From contig NZ_VTSR01000032.1 in assembly GCF_008329715.1 (NCBI RefSeq), forward strand, positions 62,001 through 126,000: a stretch of 64,000 nt of DNA. Reading direction: 5' to 3'. The notes under the pieces are model-generated. The model worked only from the letters and a program-made list of their open reading frames with translations, did not search any database and was not told the DNA's origin. Shown here piece by piece: positions 18,466 to 29,568 of the stretch. The stretch comes from Gimesia chilikensis (lineage in GTDB: Bacteria; Planctomycetota; Planctomycetia; Planctomycetales; Planctomycetaceae). The position numbers and the translations under genes were made by a program. The first letter of the stretch is position 1, and every line of letters starts with the position of its first letter.

Positions 18466-18732
18466 ATGAACCAGAAGCAGAACCTGAATCAGTCAGCCGT
18501 CATCGAAGAAATCTCACCTGAAGAAGCCGTCGGTGTTATGGGGGGAAGGATTTTTACACGTAAAGTGACAGCGAGACGGTTGAAGCGGATTATGGCTAAG
18601 AAAAATGTCGTCCGCATGATCCGTCTGAAAAACGGCCATTATACCGTGAAATACAAAGAAGAGATTCGACGCCCTAAGACAACCGTTTCCCAGACCAACT
18701 TCCGGCCCGCTCGAAACTGGAGTTTCAGCTAA
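18466..18732 (+). CDS. Double-glycine-leader basic peptide precursor 2
   Basis: An 88-residue paralogue of the gene at 17943. The leader (residues 1-27) ends ISPEEAVGVMGG. The mature part would be 61 residues with 11 Arg, 8 Lys, 2 Glu and no Cys, ending in an aromatic segment (NWSFS). The leader and the IRLKNGHYTVKYKE block are conserved while the rest has diverged, which is the pattern expected of a duplicated precursor family under diversifying use. Same ribosome-binding site as copy 1. Confidence 0.85.
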   Translation: MNQKQNLNQSAVIEEISPEEAVGVMGGRIFTRKVTARRLKRIMAKKNVVRMIRLKNGHYTVKYKEEIRRPKTTVSQTNFRPARNWSFS

Positions 18733-18739
18733 TCCATAG

Positions 18740-18781
18740 ACAGCCCCGTTGATTCACCCACGACGGGGCTGTGCTTTTTCT
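18740..18781 (+). terminator. Intrinsic terminator after peptide gene 2
   Basis: ACAGCCCCGT (18740-18749) pairs with ACGGGGCTGT (18763-18772), a perfect 10-bp stem, followed by GCTTTTTCTT. It separates the peptide transcript from the exporter genes; partial read-through would set the exporter level. Confidence 0.88.
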
Positions 18782-18820
18782 TAATCACACCCACTCATTT
18801 CTTTTATGGAGCCACCCTGA

Positions 18821-20386
18821 ATGGCTGCACTCATCCACTCATCAACTGATGATTCTTCTTCCCTGGACGAATCAGAACGGATCGAAGAGGAACAATCGCC
18901 TCTCTCGGAGACACTGGAAGCGATGCCGATCTGGATTTCACGCGGGGTGCTCTATTTGTGCATCCTGTTTGTGATCGTCAGTCTGCTGTTCGCTTGCCTG
19001 GGACGCGTCGATGAAGTCGCCAAGGCACCCGCGGTGATTACGCCGCAGGGAAGACTGAAGCCGGTGCAGACCGATCTGGAAGGGATCGTCACCGAACTGC
19101 TGGTGAAGGAGGGTGAGCAGGTTTCTGCAAATCAGCCACTGGCACGCATCGATTCTGCCGATGTGGTTAAGATCCTCTCTGAAGTCCGCACCGCAGAGCG
19201 TTCGCTGGCAGCGGTCGAGCGGGAGCTTAAGGAGGCGATTCCGCTGAAGCAACGTCAGACAGAGAGCCAGACGGCGATCCAGCAGCAGAAAATCGCCAGC
19301 CAGGAACAGAGACAGCAGGCCCTGCAACTGCAGATCGCCAGCGAGAACCGGGCCCTGGAACTGTTGCGGGAACAGCATGTCATCCAGCAGAAACAGCAGC
19401 AGGAAAAGCTGAGCCGACTGAAGCTGGATCGCAAGTTTGCCAAAGCTCAGGCAGACCGACAGGAAGAGCAGCTGGCGAGTGTAGTACAGCTGGTGAAGCG
19501 AAGTGCCGCCAGCCGTTCTGATCTGCGTGTCGCTCAGGAGAAATACGATACCGCTAGTGCAGCTCTGGCCAAAGTCGAATCACAAATCAATGAAGCCGAA
19601 AATGAAAGCCGTCTACAGGAAGTCACACTGCAGACCCGCATCAACGAGCGGGAGAAAGCGATCGCGGCCATCAAAGTCCTCATGGCTGAGAATGCCGTCG
19701 CAACCCGGCAGGCAGAACTGGAAATCCGCCGACTGACGGGCGAACTGGAAACGCAAAAACTGACAACGCAACACAAGCATGATTCTCTACAGATTCAGTT
19801 AGCACAGTCGCAGAAGCGGGCGCGATTGAATCTGAGTGGCATGAGTCACGAACTGATGCAGCGGTTGACCAGCGGCGAGTTCGAGGAGACCGATGAGCAC
19901 CTGGTGCTGGCACCGATTGCCGGCATCGTCGGCCAGATTCACGTCACCGATGGAGAGACCGCCCGACGCGGCGCGACGCTAATCACACTGATCCCGGAAG
20001 GAGCAACACTGGTCGCGGAAGTCAAGATTCCGAATCGGGAAGTTGGCAAGGTACGCGAATCGATGCAGGCACGTTTGAAATTTGATGCCTTTCCCTACGC
20101 CCGGCACGGCGCGATTACTGGTGAATTGAATCAACTGGTCAAAGTCGCTGAAGCATCCCGCAGTCAGGGCGGCAGCAGTGGGGCGTCATCGGGGGCAGGG
20201 AATAGCACCTATTATCGCGGTTATTGCACGCTGGATCAGAATTACTTTCGTGTGGACGGCGTTCAGAAACCATTGTTGCCAGGCATGACCGCACAGGCGG
20301 AAATCGTCACAGGGCGCAAACGGATTATCGAAGTGTTACTGCAACCTCTGCTGGCATTTCAGCAGGGAAAGAAAGCGGAGGAATAG
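18821..20386 (+). CDS. HlyD-family periplasmic adaptor of the peptide exporter
   Basis: A 521-residue membrane-fusion protein. A cytoplasmic N-terminus is followed by one helix (about 41-60), a biotinyl-lipoyl half (GIVTELLVKEGEQVSANQPL), a long Gln/Glu/Lys/Arg-rich coiled coil (~110-320), the second lipoyl half (APIAGIVGQIHVTDGETARRG) and a beta-barrel end. This order is that of adaptors linking an inner-membrane ABC exporter to the outer layers. A Ser/Gly-rich loop lies near residue 450. It ends 4 bases before the transporter gene, so the two are cotranscribed. Confidence 0.92.
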   Translation: MAALIHSSTDDSSSLDESERIEEEQSPLSETLEAMPIWISRGVLYLCILFVIVSLLFACLGRVDEVAKAPAVITPQGRLKPVQTDLEGIVTELLVKEGEQVSANQPLARIDSADVVKILSEVRTAERSLAAVERELKEAIPLKQRQTESQTAIQQQKIASQEQRQQALQLQIASENRALELLREQHVIQQKQQQEKLSRLKLDRKFAKAQADRQEEQLASVVQLVKRSAASRSDLRVAQEKYDTASAALAKVESQINEAENESRLQEVTLQTRINEREKAIAAIKVLMAENAVATRQAELEIRRLTGELETQKLTTQHKHDSLQIQLAQSQKRARLNLSGMSHELMQRLTSGEFEETDEHLVLAPIAGIVGQIHVTDGETARRGATLITLIPEGATLVAEVKIPNREVGKVRESMQARLKFDAFPYARHGAITGELNQLVKVAEASRSQGGSSGASSGAGNSTYYRGYCTLDQNYFRVDGVQKPLLPGMTAQAEIVTGRKRIIEVLLQPLLAFQQGKKAEE

Positions 20387-20390
20387 GCAG

Positions 20391-22658
20391 ATGTGCAGAA
20401 CGACCCTGGAACAGAAACAGGATAACGAACTGGAATTATTAAAGCAGAAAGCAGAAGCCATGATCAGAACAACCGCATCAGAACCAGCGCAGGCCACACC
20501 CCGCAAAAAACGCTGGTTGCGTCGTTTTCCGCATGTCAGACAACTGGACGAGACCGATTGTGGTGCCGCCTGTCTGTCGATGGTATCAAGGTACTACGGC
20601 GTGCGGCTCAGTATTGGCGAACTGCGTGATCTGGCCTGTGTCGGACAGGACGGCGCCAGCCTGAATTCACTCTCGCGGGCAGCCGAGCAACTGGGATTTT
20701 CTACGCGGCTGCTACGCACCGGCCTGGAAGGGTTAATGAGCCTGGATCTGCCTGTGATCGCCCACTGGCAGGGAACTCACTTCGTGGTCGTGTATCAATT
20801 GATGCGAAAGACAGTGCTGGTGGCAGACCCGGCACGGGGTTTGATCAAAATGACCCATGAAGAATTCGTCGCGGGCTGGACCGGTTATCTGCTCAGCCTG
20901 CAACCGACGCTGGATCTGCAGAAGAACAAGCCGGCCCAGTCAACCATCTATCGCTTTCTGCCTTACTTGCAGCCACATCGCGGCTTACTGCTGGAAATCT
21001 TTCTGGCATCGATCATGCTGGAACTCTTCGCCCTGATTTCTCCTGTGTTTACGCAGGTCGTCGTAGACCGGGTGTTGCTGCATCAGAATGTCAACATGCT
21101 GAATCTGATGCTGGTGGGGATGCTGATTGTCGGCGTGTTCCAGATGGTCATCACGCTGTTGCGGGATTACTTTTCAGCGCACCTGGCACAGAAACTGACG
21201 CTGAAATTCTCATCAGATCTGCTGCGACAGATGATGCGACTGCCACTCCGCTTTTTCCATACCCGGCGGATTGGTGATGTGATGCAGCGGTTTGAGGACA
21301 ATGAAGAAATTCAGGATGTGCTGACAGGAAAGTTCATTTCCACTCTGCTGGATCTGATTACCGTAGTGCTGACTGTCGGGCTGATGTTGTATTACAGTCC
21401 GCCGTTAACGGTTGTGGCTCTGGCGGCGGTTCCCCTGTATGCCATTCTGACGCTCGCATTTACGCCGGCGATCAAGCGAATCAACCTGCAGGCGGTGGAA
21501 CAGTCCGCAGCCACGAATTCGCAACTGATTGAGACAATGAAAAGTATCGGCACCGTCAAAAGCTGTGTTGCGGAAGATGCCGCCCGCTGGCAGCAGGAAG
21601 AGCACCTGGTTAAGGAAGCAAATATCGAATTTCGTGAAACGAAAGTGGGCATGCTGCTGACCGGGTTTTCGTCTTCGATCAATATGCTGGCTCAACTGCT
21701 GCTGTTCTGGTACGGAGCGCACCTGGTAATTGATGGCAAACTGACGCTGGGACAACTGGTGGCATTCCAGGCACTGGTGACGATGGCCTTGTCGCCGATC
21801 ATGAGCCTGATTGGCTTGTGGGATGAATTGCAGGAAGCCTGGCTTTCTCTACAGAGACTGGCAGACGTGCATGACTTTGTTCCCGAGCAGGTACCGGGAA
21901 AATCAGCGGTCCGGCTGCCGCGTCTGCAGGGGCGGATTGAATTTCAGGATGTCCACTTCAGCTATAATGCCGACACGGCTGACATTCTGGATGGTGTTAA
22001 TCTGGAAATTGAGGCCGGTTCCACCGTCGCGATTGTCGGACGATCGGGGTCGGGTAAAACGACTTTATTGAACCTGCTGCAGCAGTTTTATCGGCCCAAT
22101 AGCGGCAAGATCCTGATTGATGGCTTTGATCTCTCGGCTGTTGATCTGCGGAGTCTGCGCTCCCAACTGGGAGTAGTTCCTCAATCCCCTGACATTTTCT
22201 CAGGTACGATTCGCCAGAACATCGCGATCGCGCATCCCGAGGCCAGTTTGAATCAGGTGATGCAGGCTGCTGAAGCCGCCGGGGCGCATGAATTTATTTC
22301 CCGGTTTCCTCTCGGTTATGACACGATGATCGGCGAAACGGGAGTTCGGATCTCGGGCGGACAGAAACAGCGAATCGCGATTGCCCGGGCACTGCTCAGT
22401 GATCCATCAATCCTGGTTTTCGACGAAGCGACTTCTTCGCTGGATGCGGAGTCTGAACGCGTGGTGCAGCAGAACATGCAGGAAATTCTCAAGGACCGGA
22501 CCGCAATTATAGTAGCCCATCGTTTGTCGACCGTGCGAAATGCTGACCGAATCCTGGTGATCGATGAGGGGCAGGTCGTAGAGCAGGGCACACATCAGGA
22601 ACTACTTGAGGAGGAAGGCCTGTATCATCACCTGGTCAGCGAGCAGGCATGCCTGTAA
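20391..22658 (+). CDS. ABC transporter with N-terminal C39 leader peptidase
   Basis: A 755-residue bacteriocin-type exporter; GGAGGA lies 8 bases before ATG. The C39 peptidase domain is complete: Gln51, catalytic Cys57 in DETDCGAAC, His130 and Asp146. A six-helix transmembrane domain spans ~190-480. The nucleotide-binding domain has Walker A GRSGSGKTT (~548), signature ISGGQKQR, Walker B ILVFDEATSSLD and H-loop VAHRLST. The enzyme should cut after GG and export the mature peptides encoded just upstream. The first ~45 residues are an extra charged extension. Its stop is 6 bases from the convergent DUF1552 gene. Confidence 0.95.
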   Translation: MCRTTLEQKQDNELELLKQKAEAMIRTTASEPAQATPRKKRWLRRFPHVRQLDETDCGAACLSMVSRYYGVRLSIGELRDLACVGQDGASLNSLSRAAEQLGFSTRLLRTGLEGLMSLDLPVIAHWQGTHFVVVYQLMRKTVLVADPARGLIKMTHEEFVAGWTGYLLSLQPTLDLQKNKPAQSTIYRFLPYLQPHRGLLLEIFLASIMLELFALISPVFTQVVVDRVLLHQNVNMLNLMLVGMLIVGVFQMVITLLRDYFSAHLAQKLTLKFSSDLLRQMMRLPLRFFHTRRIGDVMQRFEDNEEIQDVLTGKFISTLLDLITVVLTVGLMLYYSPPLTVVALAAVPLYAILTLAFTPAIKRINLQAVEQSAATNSQLIETMKSIGTVKSCVAEDAARWQQEEHLVKEANIEFRETKVGMLLTGFSSSINMLAQLLLFWYGAHLVIDGKLTLGQLVAFQALVTMALSPIMSLIGLWDELQEAWLSLQRLADVHDFVPEQVPGKSAVRLPRLQGRIEFQDVHFSYNADTADILDGVNLEIEAGSTVAIVGRSGSGKTTLLNLLQQFYRPNSGKILIDGFDLSAVDLRSLRSQLGVVPQSPDIFSGTIRQNIAIAHPEASLNQVMQAAEAAGAHEFISRFPLGYDTMIGETGVRISGGQKQRIAIARALLSDPSILVFDEATSSLDAESERVVQQNMQEILKDRTAIIVAHRLSTVRNADRILVIDEGQVVEQGTHQELLEEEGLYHHLVSEQACL

Positions 22659-22664
22659 AGGATG

Positions 22665-24053
<1,389 letters not shown>

Positions 24054-24146
24054 GGGAAAGCCTTTGGGTGGGTTGCAGAGGAAAACTTAAATTGTACGAC
24101 GGGTTGCAAGTCCGTCATGCAAAGAGGGTGGTGTGTGGTCCGCCTG

Positions 24147-26072
24147 TCACTCAATTCGACGATGCGTGAAAGGGTAACTGGTGACGACCTCGGTGATCAG
24201 CGTCTGCATGCGATAATCGTCTTTCGCGATCTTCTGCATCAGTTCATCGATCACAATTTCGTCATACCCTTCCAGGCGTCGACATAATGCATAGGCTAAC
24301 AGACGCTCGACCAGATTGCGAGAAAACTTTACGCTGTGGTCGGCGATAATGGCTTTGAGTTCTTTGGGATTGGAAAAATTCCTTCCGCCCGGAAGTTCGC
24401 CGGAGGCATCGATGGCCTGACCGTTTTCGTCTTTGTCGCGCCAGCGGCCGATGGCGTCAAAGTTCTCCAGACCGAACCCGATCGGATCGAGCAGACGATG
24501 GCAGTTGGCGCAGACCGCTTCGGATCGGTGCAGTTCGGTCCGTTCGCGAAGCGTCAGATTGGCGATCTGTTTTTTGTCCTGTTTCTCCAGCGAAGGGACA
24601 TTGGGCGGGGCGGCGGGGACATGATCTCCGAGGACCTGTTCCAGGACCCAGACGCCTCTGTTGACGGGACTGGTGCGGTTCGGGAACGATGTCGCTGCGA
24701 GGACCCCGGGCATTCCCAGGATTCCACCACGATTGCCGTTGGTCAGTTTGACCTTCCGCATCTCGGAGCCGGTGACGGTTTTTTCCAGGCCGTAGATCGT
24801 GGCCAGGTTCCCGTTGAGGTACGTGTAATCGCTGTCGATGAAATTCGAAACGCTACGGTTCTCGCGGACGATGCTTTCGAAAAACAGGCGGGCTTCGTCG
24901 TACATCGCCGTCCGCATGTCGGCAGTCATCTGTGGGAATTTCTCAGGATCAAAGGTTCGCGTGTGTATCTCTCCCAGCTTGAGCCACTGCGCCCCAAAGC
25001 CATCAAACAGGGCCCGCGAGCGTGGATCCAGCAGCATCCGCGTGACCTGAGATTTCAAGACCGGCGGTTCATGCAGTTTTCCCTGTTCGGCCAGCGTCAT
25101 CAGCTCCGCGTCAGGCATGGTGGCCCAGAGCAGATAAGACAGACGCGAGGCGAGCTGAAAATCATCGAGGGGCACGATTCCCTTTTTCGTCTCGACCTCT
25201 TTAGCCGGTGTGATAAACAAAAACTGGGGCGACACCAGAATCGCCTTGAGCATCAGTCGGCAGGAGGCCTGGTAGCTGAGTTTGTTCTGTTTTGCCAGAT
25301 CAAACACATTCAGCAGGACATCGATTTCTGCAGTGGTGGGCGGGCGGCGATAGGCTTTTCGTGCCAGTGACTGCGCAACCTTGCGTACGGCTGCCTGCTC
25401 GTCTGACCCGGACTGGGGATTTTCTCCAAAGAGTTGTTTTTGTATTTCGGTAGGAGCTTCTCCTTCCGATGCTACCACCTGATTCAAGACGTTTTCGGAG
25501 ATGGTCAGATACTGTTCGAGTTGAAGTGGTGATAGCGAATTGAGATAGCCTTCGCCACTGACTTCGTCCGGCAGACTGGCGACGATGTCTGAATCGACGT
25601 TCAACAGATCGTGGAGCGTGTTGCCATATTCCGTTTTCGTGAGCCGCCGAATCACAAACGGGCCTGGATCTTTAGGGCTGAGATATTTCACTTTCTGCAG
25701 CCATTCTGCAAACATCTGACGTTCTTTGTCAGACGGCTGGTCCAGTCCTTCGGGGGGCATGTCGTGTGCTTTCACGCGGGCTGCGGACTTTTTCCACTTC
25801 TCGCTGAAAGCGGCATGGCCGGGACTTTGCAGAGCCGGGTCAAAGCTGAGGCCGGCTTCGGTGGGGCGTCTGTTCTGATGACAGTCGATGCAATATTTTT
25901 TGATGAAGGGTTTAACCTGTTTATCGAAAAATTGTTTGGCGTCCGCTTTGTGTACAGCCAGCGTTTTATCCTCTTTGGACTCAGCATGACCGGTGTCCGG
26001 ACTGACCCACAGGATGCCCAGCACCATCACAGTGATCGCGCTACGGACAAAATGTGCCTTAGTGATACTCAT
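24147..26072 (-). CDS. Planctomycete cytochrome-type protein with DUF1587/1592/1588/1585 domains
   Basis: A 641-residue secreted protein with a signal peptide (~1-30) and GAGGAG 8 bases before the start. The first heme motif is CIDCH (61-65). Then come DUF1587 ([18 protein letters not shown]), DUF1595 and DUF1592 ([16 protein letters not shown]), DUF1588 ([18 protein letters not shown]) with a second heme motif CANCH, and DUF1585 at the end ([22 protein letters not shown]). It is upstream of and probably cotranscribed with the DUF1552 gene. The role in planctomycetes is unknown; electron transfer to a Tat-exported partner is plausible. Confidence 0.9.
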   Translation of the reverse strand: MSITKAHFVRSAITVMVLGILWVSPDTGHAESKEDKTLAVHKADAKQFFDKQVKPFIKKYCIDCHQNRRPTEAGLSFDPALQSPGHAAFSEKWKKSAARVKAHDMPPEGLDQPSDKERQMFAEWLQKVKYLSPKDPGPFVIRRLTKTEYGNTLHDLLNVDSDIVASLPDEVSGEGYLNSLSPLQLEQYLTISENVLNQVVASEGEAPTEIQKQLFGENPQSGSDEQAAVRKVAQSLARKAYRRPPTTAEIDVLLNVFDLAKQNKLSYQASCRLMLKAILVSPQFLFITPAKEVETKKGIVPLDDFQLASRLSYLLWATMPDAELMTLAEQGKLHEPPVLKSQVTRMLLDPRSRALFDGFGAQWLKLGEIHTRTFDPEKFPQMTADMRTAMYDEARLFFESIVRENRSVSNFIDSDYTYLNGNLATIYGLEKTVTGSEMRKVKLTNGNRGGILGMPGVLAATSFPNRTSPVNRGVWVLEQVLGDHVPAAPPNVPSLEKQDKKQIANLTLRERTELHRSEAVCANCHRLLDPIGFGLENFDAIGRWRDKDENGQAIDASGELPGGRNFSNPKELKAIIADHSVKFSRNLVERLLAYALCRRLEGYDEIVIDELMQKIAKDDYRMQTLITEVVTSYPFTHRRIE

Positions 26073-26247
26073 TCAAAAACTCCTCAGACAACATACTTTA
26101 TACTCATGCATTGTAGTTGCTGTCTGGTACACTGTAAATAACGGGCCGAGCTGAGGTCGCTTCGGGAGAGCCTGGCAATGACAATTCACGAAAGATTCAT
26201 TCTTAAAAAACGTGCGAGGCATATCAAAACATAATCGAGGGTGAGGC

Positions 26248-26787
26248 ATGATGAATTCAGAACGTCACACTGAGGATGAACTGGCCTGGGTTATCTCACA
26301 TCAGTCCGACTTGTCAGACATGGGATTTGAACTGGTAACTCCTGATCGGAATACGGGGCTTCTCAAGCAGCTTGCGCAGGAACTGTCGCCCGGGCATTTG
26401 ATTTACGGGATCAGTGCCAATGTGCTGGGGGCTTTCAGCGGGACTGATGATATCTTGCTCAAGCTGGACTCTGAGGTTGAAGGAGCGAGGTATGCCCTGG
26501 TGCATCTGACCTGGGGAGGCTCGCAAACGCCACCCTGGCCCTCGACGCAATTGATTGCTGATCTCGATGAATGGCTGGCATCGGTCATGCCGTCTCCTAA
26601 ACAAATGGCGGAAATCAACAAATTCAACGAAGCGCGGAGGCGGCGTGAACAGAGACGCCATCAACTCAGCCAGCTGGGATTTTATCTGTTTATGGTCTTG
26701 GTGATTATCACGCTATTCCTCGCGGTGATGACCCAGATTAAGCCTGAATGGTTGCCCGATGATCGGCCCCCAATGCTTTCTGGTTAA
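26248..26787 (+). CDS. Small membrane-anchored protein of unknown function
   Basis: A 179-residue protein. The N-terminal ~115 residues are soluble, with a compact pattern (GISANVLGAFSGTDDILLKL, ALVHLTWGGSQTPPWP) that I recognise as a widespread small uncharacterised family of ~90-120 residues. A charged helix (about 125-145, RRRREQRR) and one membrane helix (~147-165) follow. Positive charges before the helix place the soluble part in the cytoplasm. The 3' end overlaps the 3' end of the convergent TPR gene by 50 bases. Confidence 0.7.
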   Translation: MMNSERHTEDELAWVISHQSDLSDMGFELVTPDRNTGLLKQLAQELSPGHLIYGISANVLGAFSGTDDILLKLDSEVEGARYALVHLTWGGSQTPPWPSTQLIADLDEWLASVMPSPKQMAEINKFNEARRRREQRRHQLSQLGFYLFMVLVIITLFLAVMTQIKPEWLPDDRPPMLSG

Positions 26788-27826
26788 TTATCAGCGATTG
26801 AGAGAGCAGTGGTTCTGCTTCCGCATACTTTTCCTGCATCACGTAAATCCGTCCCCGCTCATGTAAGGCGTTGATCGTTTCGGGATGCGTTTCTCCCAGG
26901 GACTTTTGGCGAATGGCGTGACACTGTTGCATGTGTTGTTCTGCCTGGGGATAAGCCTGCATCTGCAGATAGAGTTTCGCCATTTTGTCGTGCACGACCG
27001 ACGTTCGGTAATGATCTTTCCCGTAGTTCTGAGTCATCACAGACAGGATCTGCTGATAAAGCGTTTCTGCCTGTTTAAATTTTCCCATCGCTTCGTAGAG
27101 GGACCCCAGGTTGATCATCGCAGAGACGGTTCCCTGGTGCTTTGGACCCAGTTGGGTACGGGCCAGGTTGAGGCTTTTCTTGAGCAGTGGTTCAGCCTTG
27201 GAATAGCGTTTTAAGGTTACGTAAAGCGATCCCAGGTTATTCAGTGAAGCCGCTGTTTCGGGATGAGCATTCCCGAAGACCTGGCGACGAATCTCCAGGC
27301 ATTCTTCCGTGTAGGAAGTGGCTTTTTCCAGGTCCTGCAGTTCGTGGTAGGCGACTGCAGGAAAGGACATGACGGATGCGGTATCGGGATGATATTTTCC
27401 GTGGACCGCTTTTACCTGTTCCAGAGCCTGTAGCCCGAGTTGCACTGCCTGTTTGCGATCTCCGCTGGAATACAGTTTCATAGCTTTCGAGTATGTCTCT
27501 TGCGCTGACTTGATTTTCTGCATTTGCTCTGCGGTTAACTGGATCGGGCTGGCCTGGTCGCGGGAGATCCAGCCGTGCTGCTGGGATTTAGGGTCCTTGA
27601 CCTCATACCATTTATCCGTCGTCGCAAACGCCCAGAGCCGGTTTCCCTGTTTGACTGTTCTTAAAACTTTCGCATCCTGGCTGCGATCGACTTTGATTTC
27701 TGCCTGGGGCGTGTTGACGATTAGCATCGGCCCTTCCGCAGACAGGGCAGGGCGAGTCAGCACAACACACAGCAGTCCGATCAAATAACCTGTATGAACC
27801 AGTCTGGTTGTTTTCGTGGATAACAT
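26738..27826 (-). CDS. Secreted SH3-like/TPR protein
   Basis: Start set at 27826 (GAGG ~9 bases upstream and a clean signal peptide MLSTKTTRLV...ALSA); the frame opens earlier, at 27895, without such support. The 362-residue product has an SH3b-like domain (GNRLWAFATTDKWYEV, ~45-100) and then kinesin-light-chain-type TPRs of 42 residues. The SH3-like part is related to that of the CHAT protein at 29569. The array stops in mid-repeat (ALGADHRATIQA), inside the overlap with the neighbouring convergent gene, so the gene may be truncated. A scaffold role with the CHAT protein is inferred. Confidence 0.8.
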   Translation of the reverse strand: MLSTKTTRLVHTGYLIGLLCVVLTRPALSAEGPMLIVNTPQAEIKVDRSQDAKVLRTVKQGNRLWAFATTDKWYEVKDPKSQQHGWISRDQASPIQLTAEQMQKIKSAQETYSKAMKLYSSGDRKQAVQLGLQALEQVKAVHGKYHPDTASVMSFPAVAYHELQDLEKATSYTEECLEIRRQVFGNAHPETAASLNNLGSLYVTLKRYSKAEPLLKKSLNLARTQLGPKHQGTVSAMINLGSLYEAMGKFKQAETLYQQILSVMTQNYGKDHYRTSVVHDKMAKLYLQMQAYPQAEQHMQQCHAIRQKSLGETHPETINALHERGRIYVMQEKYAEAEPLLSQSLIINQKALGADHRATIQA

Positions 27827-27895
27827 GATAACCTCGCATTCTGAGAGTGTGTTTTCAGGAGACGAACTCGGTGAGATGACTCCGCAGCATCTCAA

Positions 27896-29275
27896 TCAGG
27901 GGCGATAGTAGGTGATCGTGACCGACATGATGGGCGTGGGATCAGCCTGGAATTTCACTGTTTTGACTTTGTTATCCGTTTGTGCGCCCTGCACGATCAA
28001 ACCTCCGCGGGTTTCCGGTTGTTTTTTTCCGGCCAGGCGAATCTGAGACTTCAAGGCTCCCAGATTTGCCGGTTGCTCTTCAGGCTGAACTCCTCGCAGC
28101 ATGGCAACCAGGTCCTGTTCATCTTCATTTAAAATCGTGGGTTGGGGTTTGGCTTGCTGGAGTTCCTGAAAGACGGTCATCTGGATCTGGCCGGTGTGCC
28201 GTCCGTAGTCCATGGCACGTCTGGCCGATTCTGCTTCCGAAAGAACCTGAAACTGCTCAGCCGTGTTGTCATCTTCCATCTGATACCCCTTGACCACGGT
28301 CCGTGTGTGATCGGGGGAAAGAATCCATTTGTTGCAGTCAAGGTCCCGCTTGACCTGTCGGTACAGTGTGTTTTCGCCGTTGACTTTGAGCACGATCCCC
28401 AGACGCCCTTTGGCGGAGCTGTTACGAATCAGTGCCATTTCGACTTTCTGGCCCTCTTCCGGTTCAGCAACAAACGCCTGACCGTCTTTCATTGTGACGG
28501 GTACCTTCCGTCCGTCATAAAAGATTTCAAGTTTTACGGGGGCCGCTGCATCCATTAGCGGGAATGTGTCCTGCTGCTTTTTTACGCGGGCTGCTGTGCT
28601 CAGGATCTGCTGTTGTTTCTGTTTCTGCTGGTCGTTGAAGGACAGCTGTGTCGAACCGCCGTCAAAGGCGCCTCGCAGGAAGAAGCTTTCTCCGATGCCA
28701 CCGATTGACTCGGCATCCAGGTCGACATCAAAGACCTCGCAGGCCCGCTCTAATTTTCCGTTCGCTTTATCAAAACAGAGAATGCCGACTGAAGCACGCT
28801 GATTATCATCATGGACCAAAACGATGCCTGTCAGAAATGCATCGGCTGTCTTTTTTTCTTTGCCCCATGCCAGTTTGAATTCAGGTCCAAAAAATGCTTT
28901 ACGCCCTGCTTCCGTTAAATGATCAGCGTCTTTGAGTTCAGCGGCTTGTGCGCTCGCATCTTTGATGATGTTGAGCTGGCGAGCTTCATCAAAGGGATTT
29001 GCCAGGATCAAACCGACTTCCAGCCGATCTGCGAGTAGAGAATTCAGAGCACCCGCACTGGCGGTGATTTTCTCGCCCGGCTTTTTGACCCGGAACTTCA
29101 AAACTCCGATGGTTTTGAGTTGTCGCTGATTGAGATAGTCGATGACCTGGGGGATCTGTTTCTGGAGTCCCTGCTGAATGGTCTGGGCCTGGCTCATCCC
29201 CGGCACGACCATGGATGTTATCAACGCGATCAGGAGTGTGAATGTCATTTTCATGATGCGGGCCTGGTATTTCAT
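27896..29275 (-). CDS. Secreted protein of unknown function in the CHAT cluster
   Basis: A 459-residue protein with a signal peptide to about residue 31 (GMSQAQ). The first half (LKTIGVLKFRVKKPG, SLLADRLEVGLILANP, DAFLTGIVLVHDDNQ) has the feel of a CsgG-like or FlgO-like nucleating domain, which is only a suggestion. The second half is beta-rich (LEIFYDGRKVPVTM, YRQVKRDLDCNKW), and the C-terminus is Gln/Pro rich. It sits 69 bases before the SH3/TPR gene and downstream of the CHAT gene, so it is likely part of the same transcript. No catalytic motif is visible. Confidence 0.65.
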   Translation of the reverse strand: MKYQARIMKMTFTLLIALITSMVVPGMSQAQTIQQGLQKQIPQVIDYLNQRQLKTIGVLKFRVKKPGEKITASAGALNSLLADRLEVGLILANPFDEARQLNIIKDASAQAAELKDADHLTEAGRKAFFGPEFKLAWGKEKKTADAFLTGIVLVHDDNQRASVGILCFDKANGKLERACEVFDVDLDAESIGGIGESFFLRGAFDGGSTQLSFNDQQKQKQQQILSTAARVKKQQDTFPLMDAAAPVKLEIFYDGRKVPVTMKDGQAFVAEPEEGQKVEMALIRNSSAKGRLGIVLKVNGENTLYRQVKRDLDCNKWILSPDHTRTVVKGYQMEDDNTAEQFQVLSEAESARRAMDYGRHTGQIQMTVFQELQQAKPQPTILNEDEQDLVAMLRGVQPEEQPANLGALKSQIRLAGKKQPETRGGLIVQGAQTDNKVKTVKFQADPTPIMSVTITYYRP

Positions 29276-29568
29276 ACTAAGTTACTTCCCTATGCGTTCA
29301 TTGAAGAATGAGAGTGAGTCGTTCACTTTCTACACTGTAAACGACTCAGAATCGTAAATCTTCCCGTCATTTCTGAATTTTCTGGAATCAGCGTCCGCTG
29401 TCTGTGGTCTGTAGTATCAGACAGCCGGTCCTGAATTGAGTCGGTGCCGGAAAGTGCTTTATGACACTGAGGTTAAGCCTGTTGTTTAATATTACAATTA
29501 GAGTGGATCTCAATCGAAATTGTGACCTCGATGGACTTTCGTTGTGGTTCAGACTGACTGATTCACGT
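29276..29568. other. Gap inside the CHAT cluster
   Basis: About 290 bases between the CHAT gene's stop and the next minus-strand gene. No gene and no clear terminator seen. The downstream pair may have its own promoter here. Confidence 0.35.
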
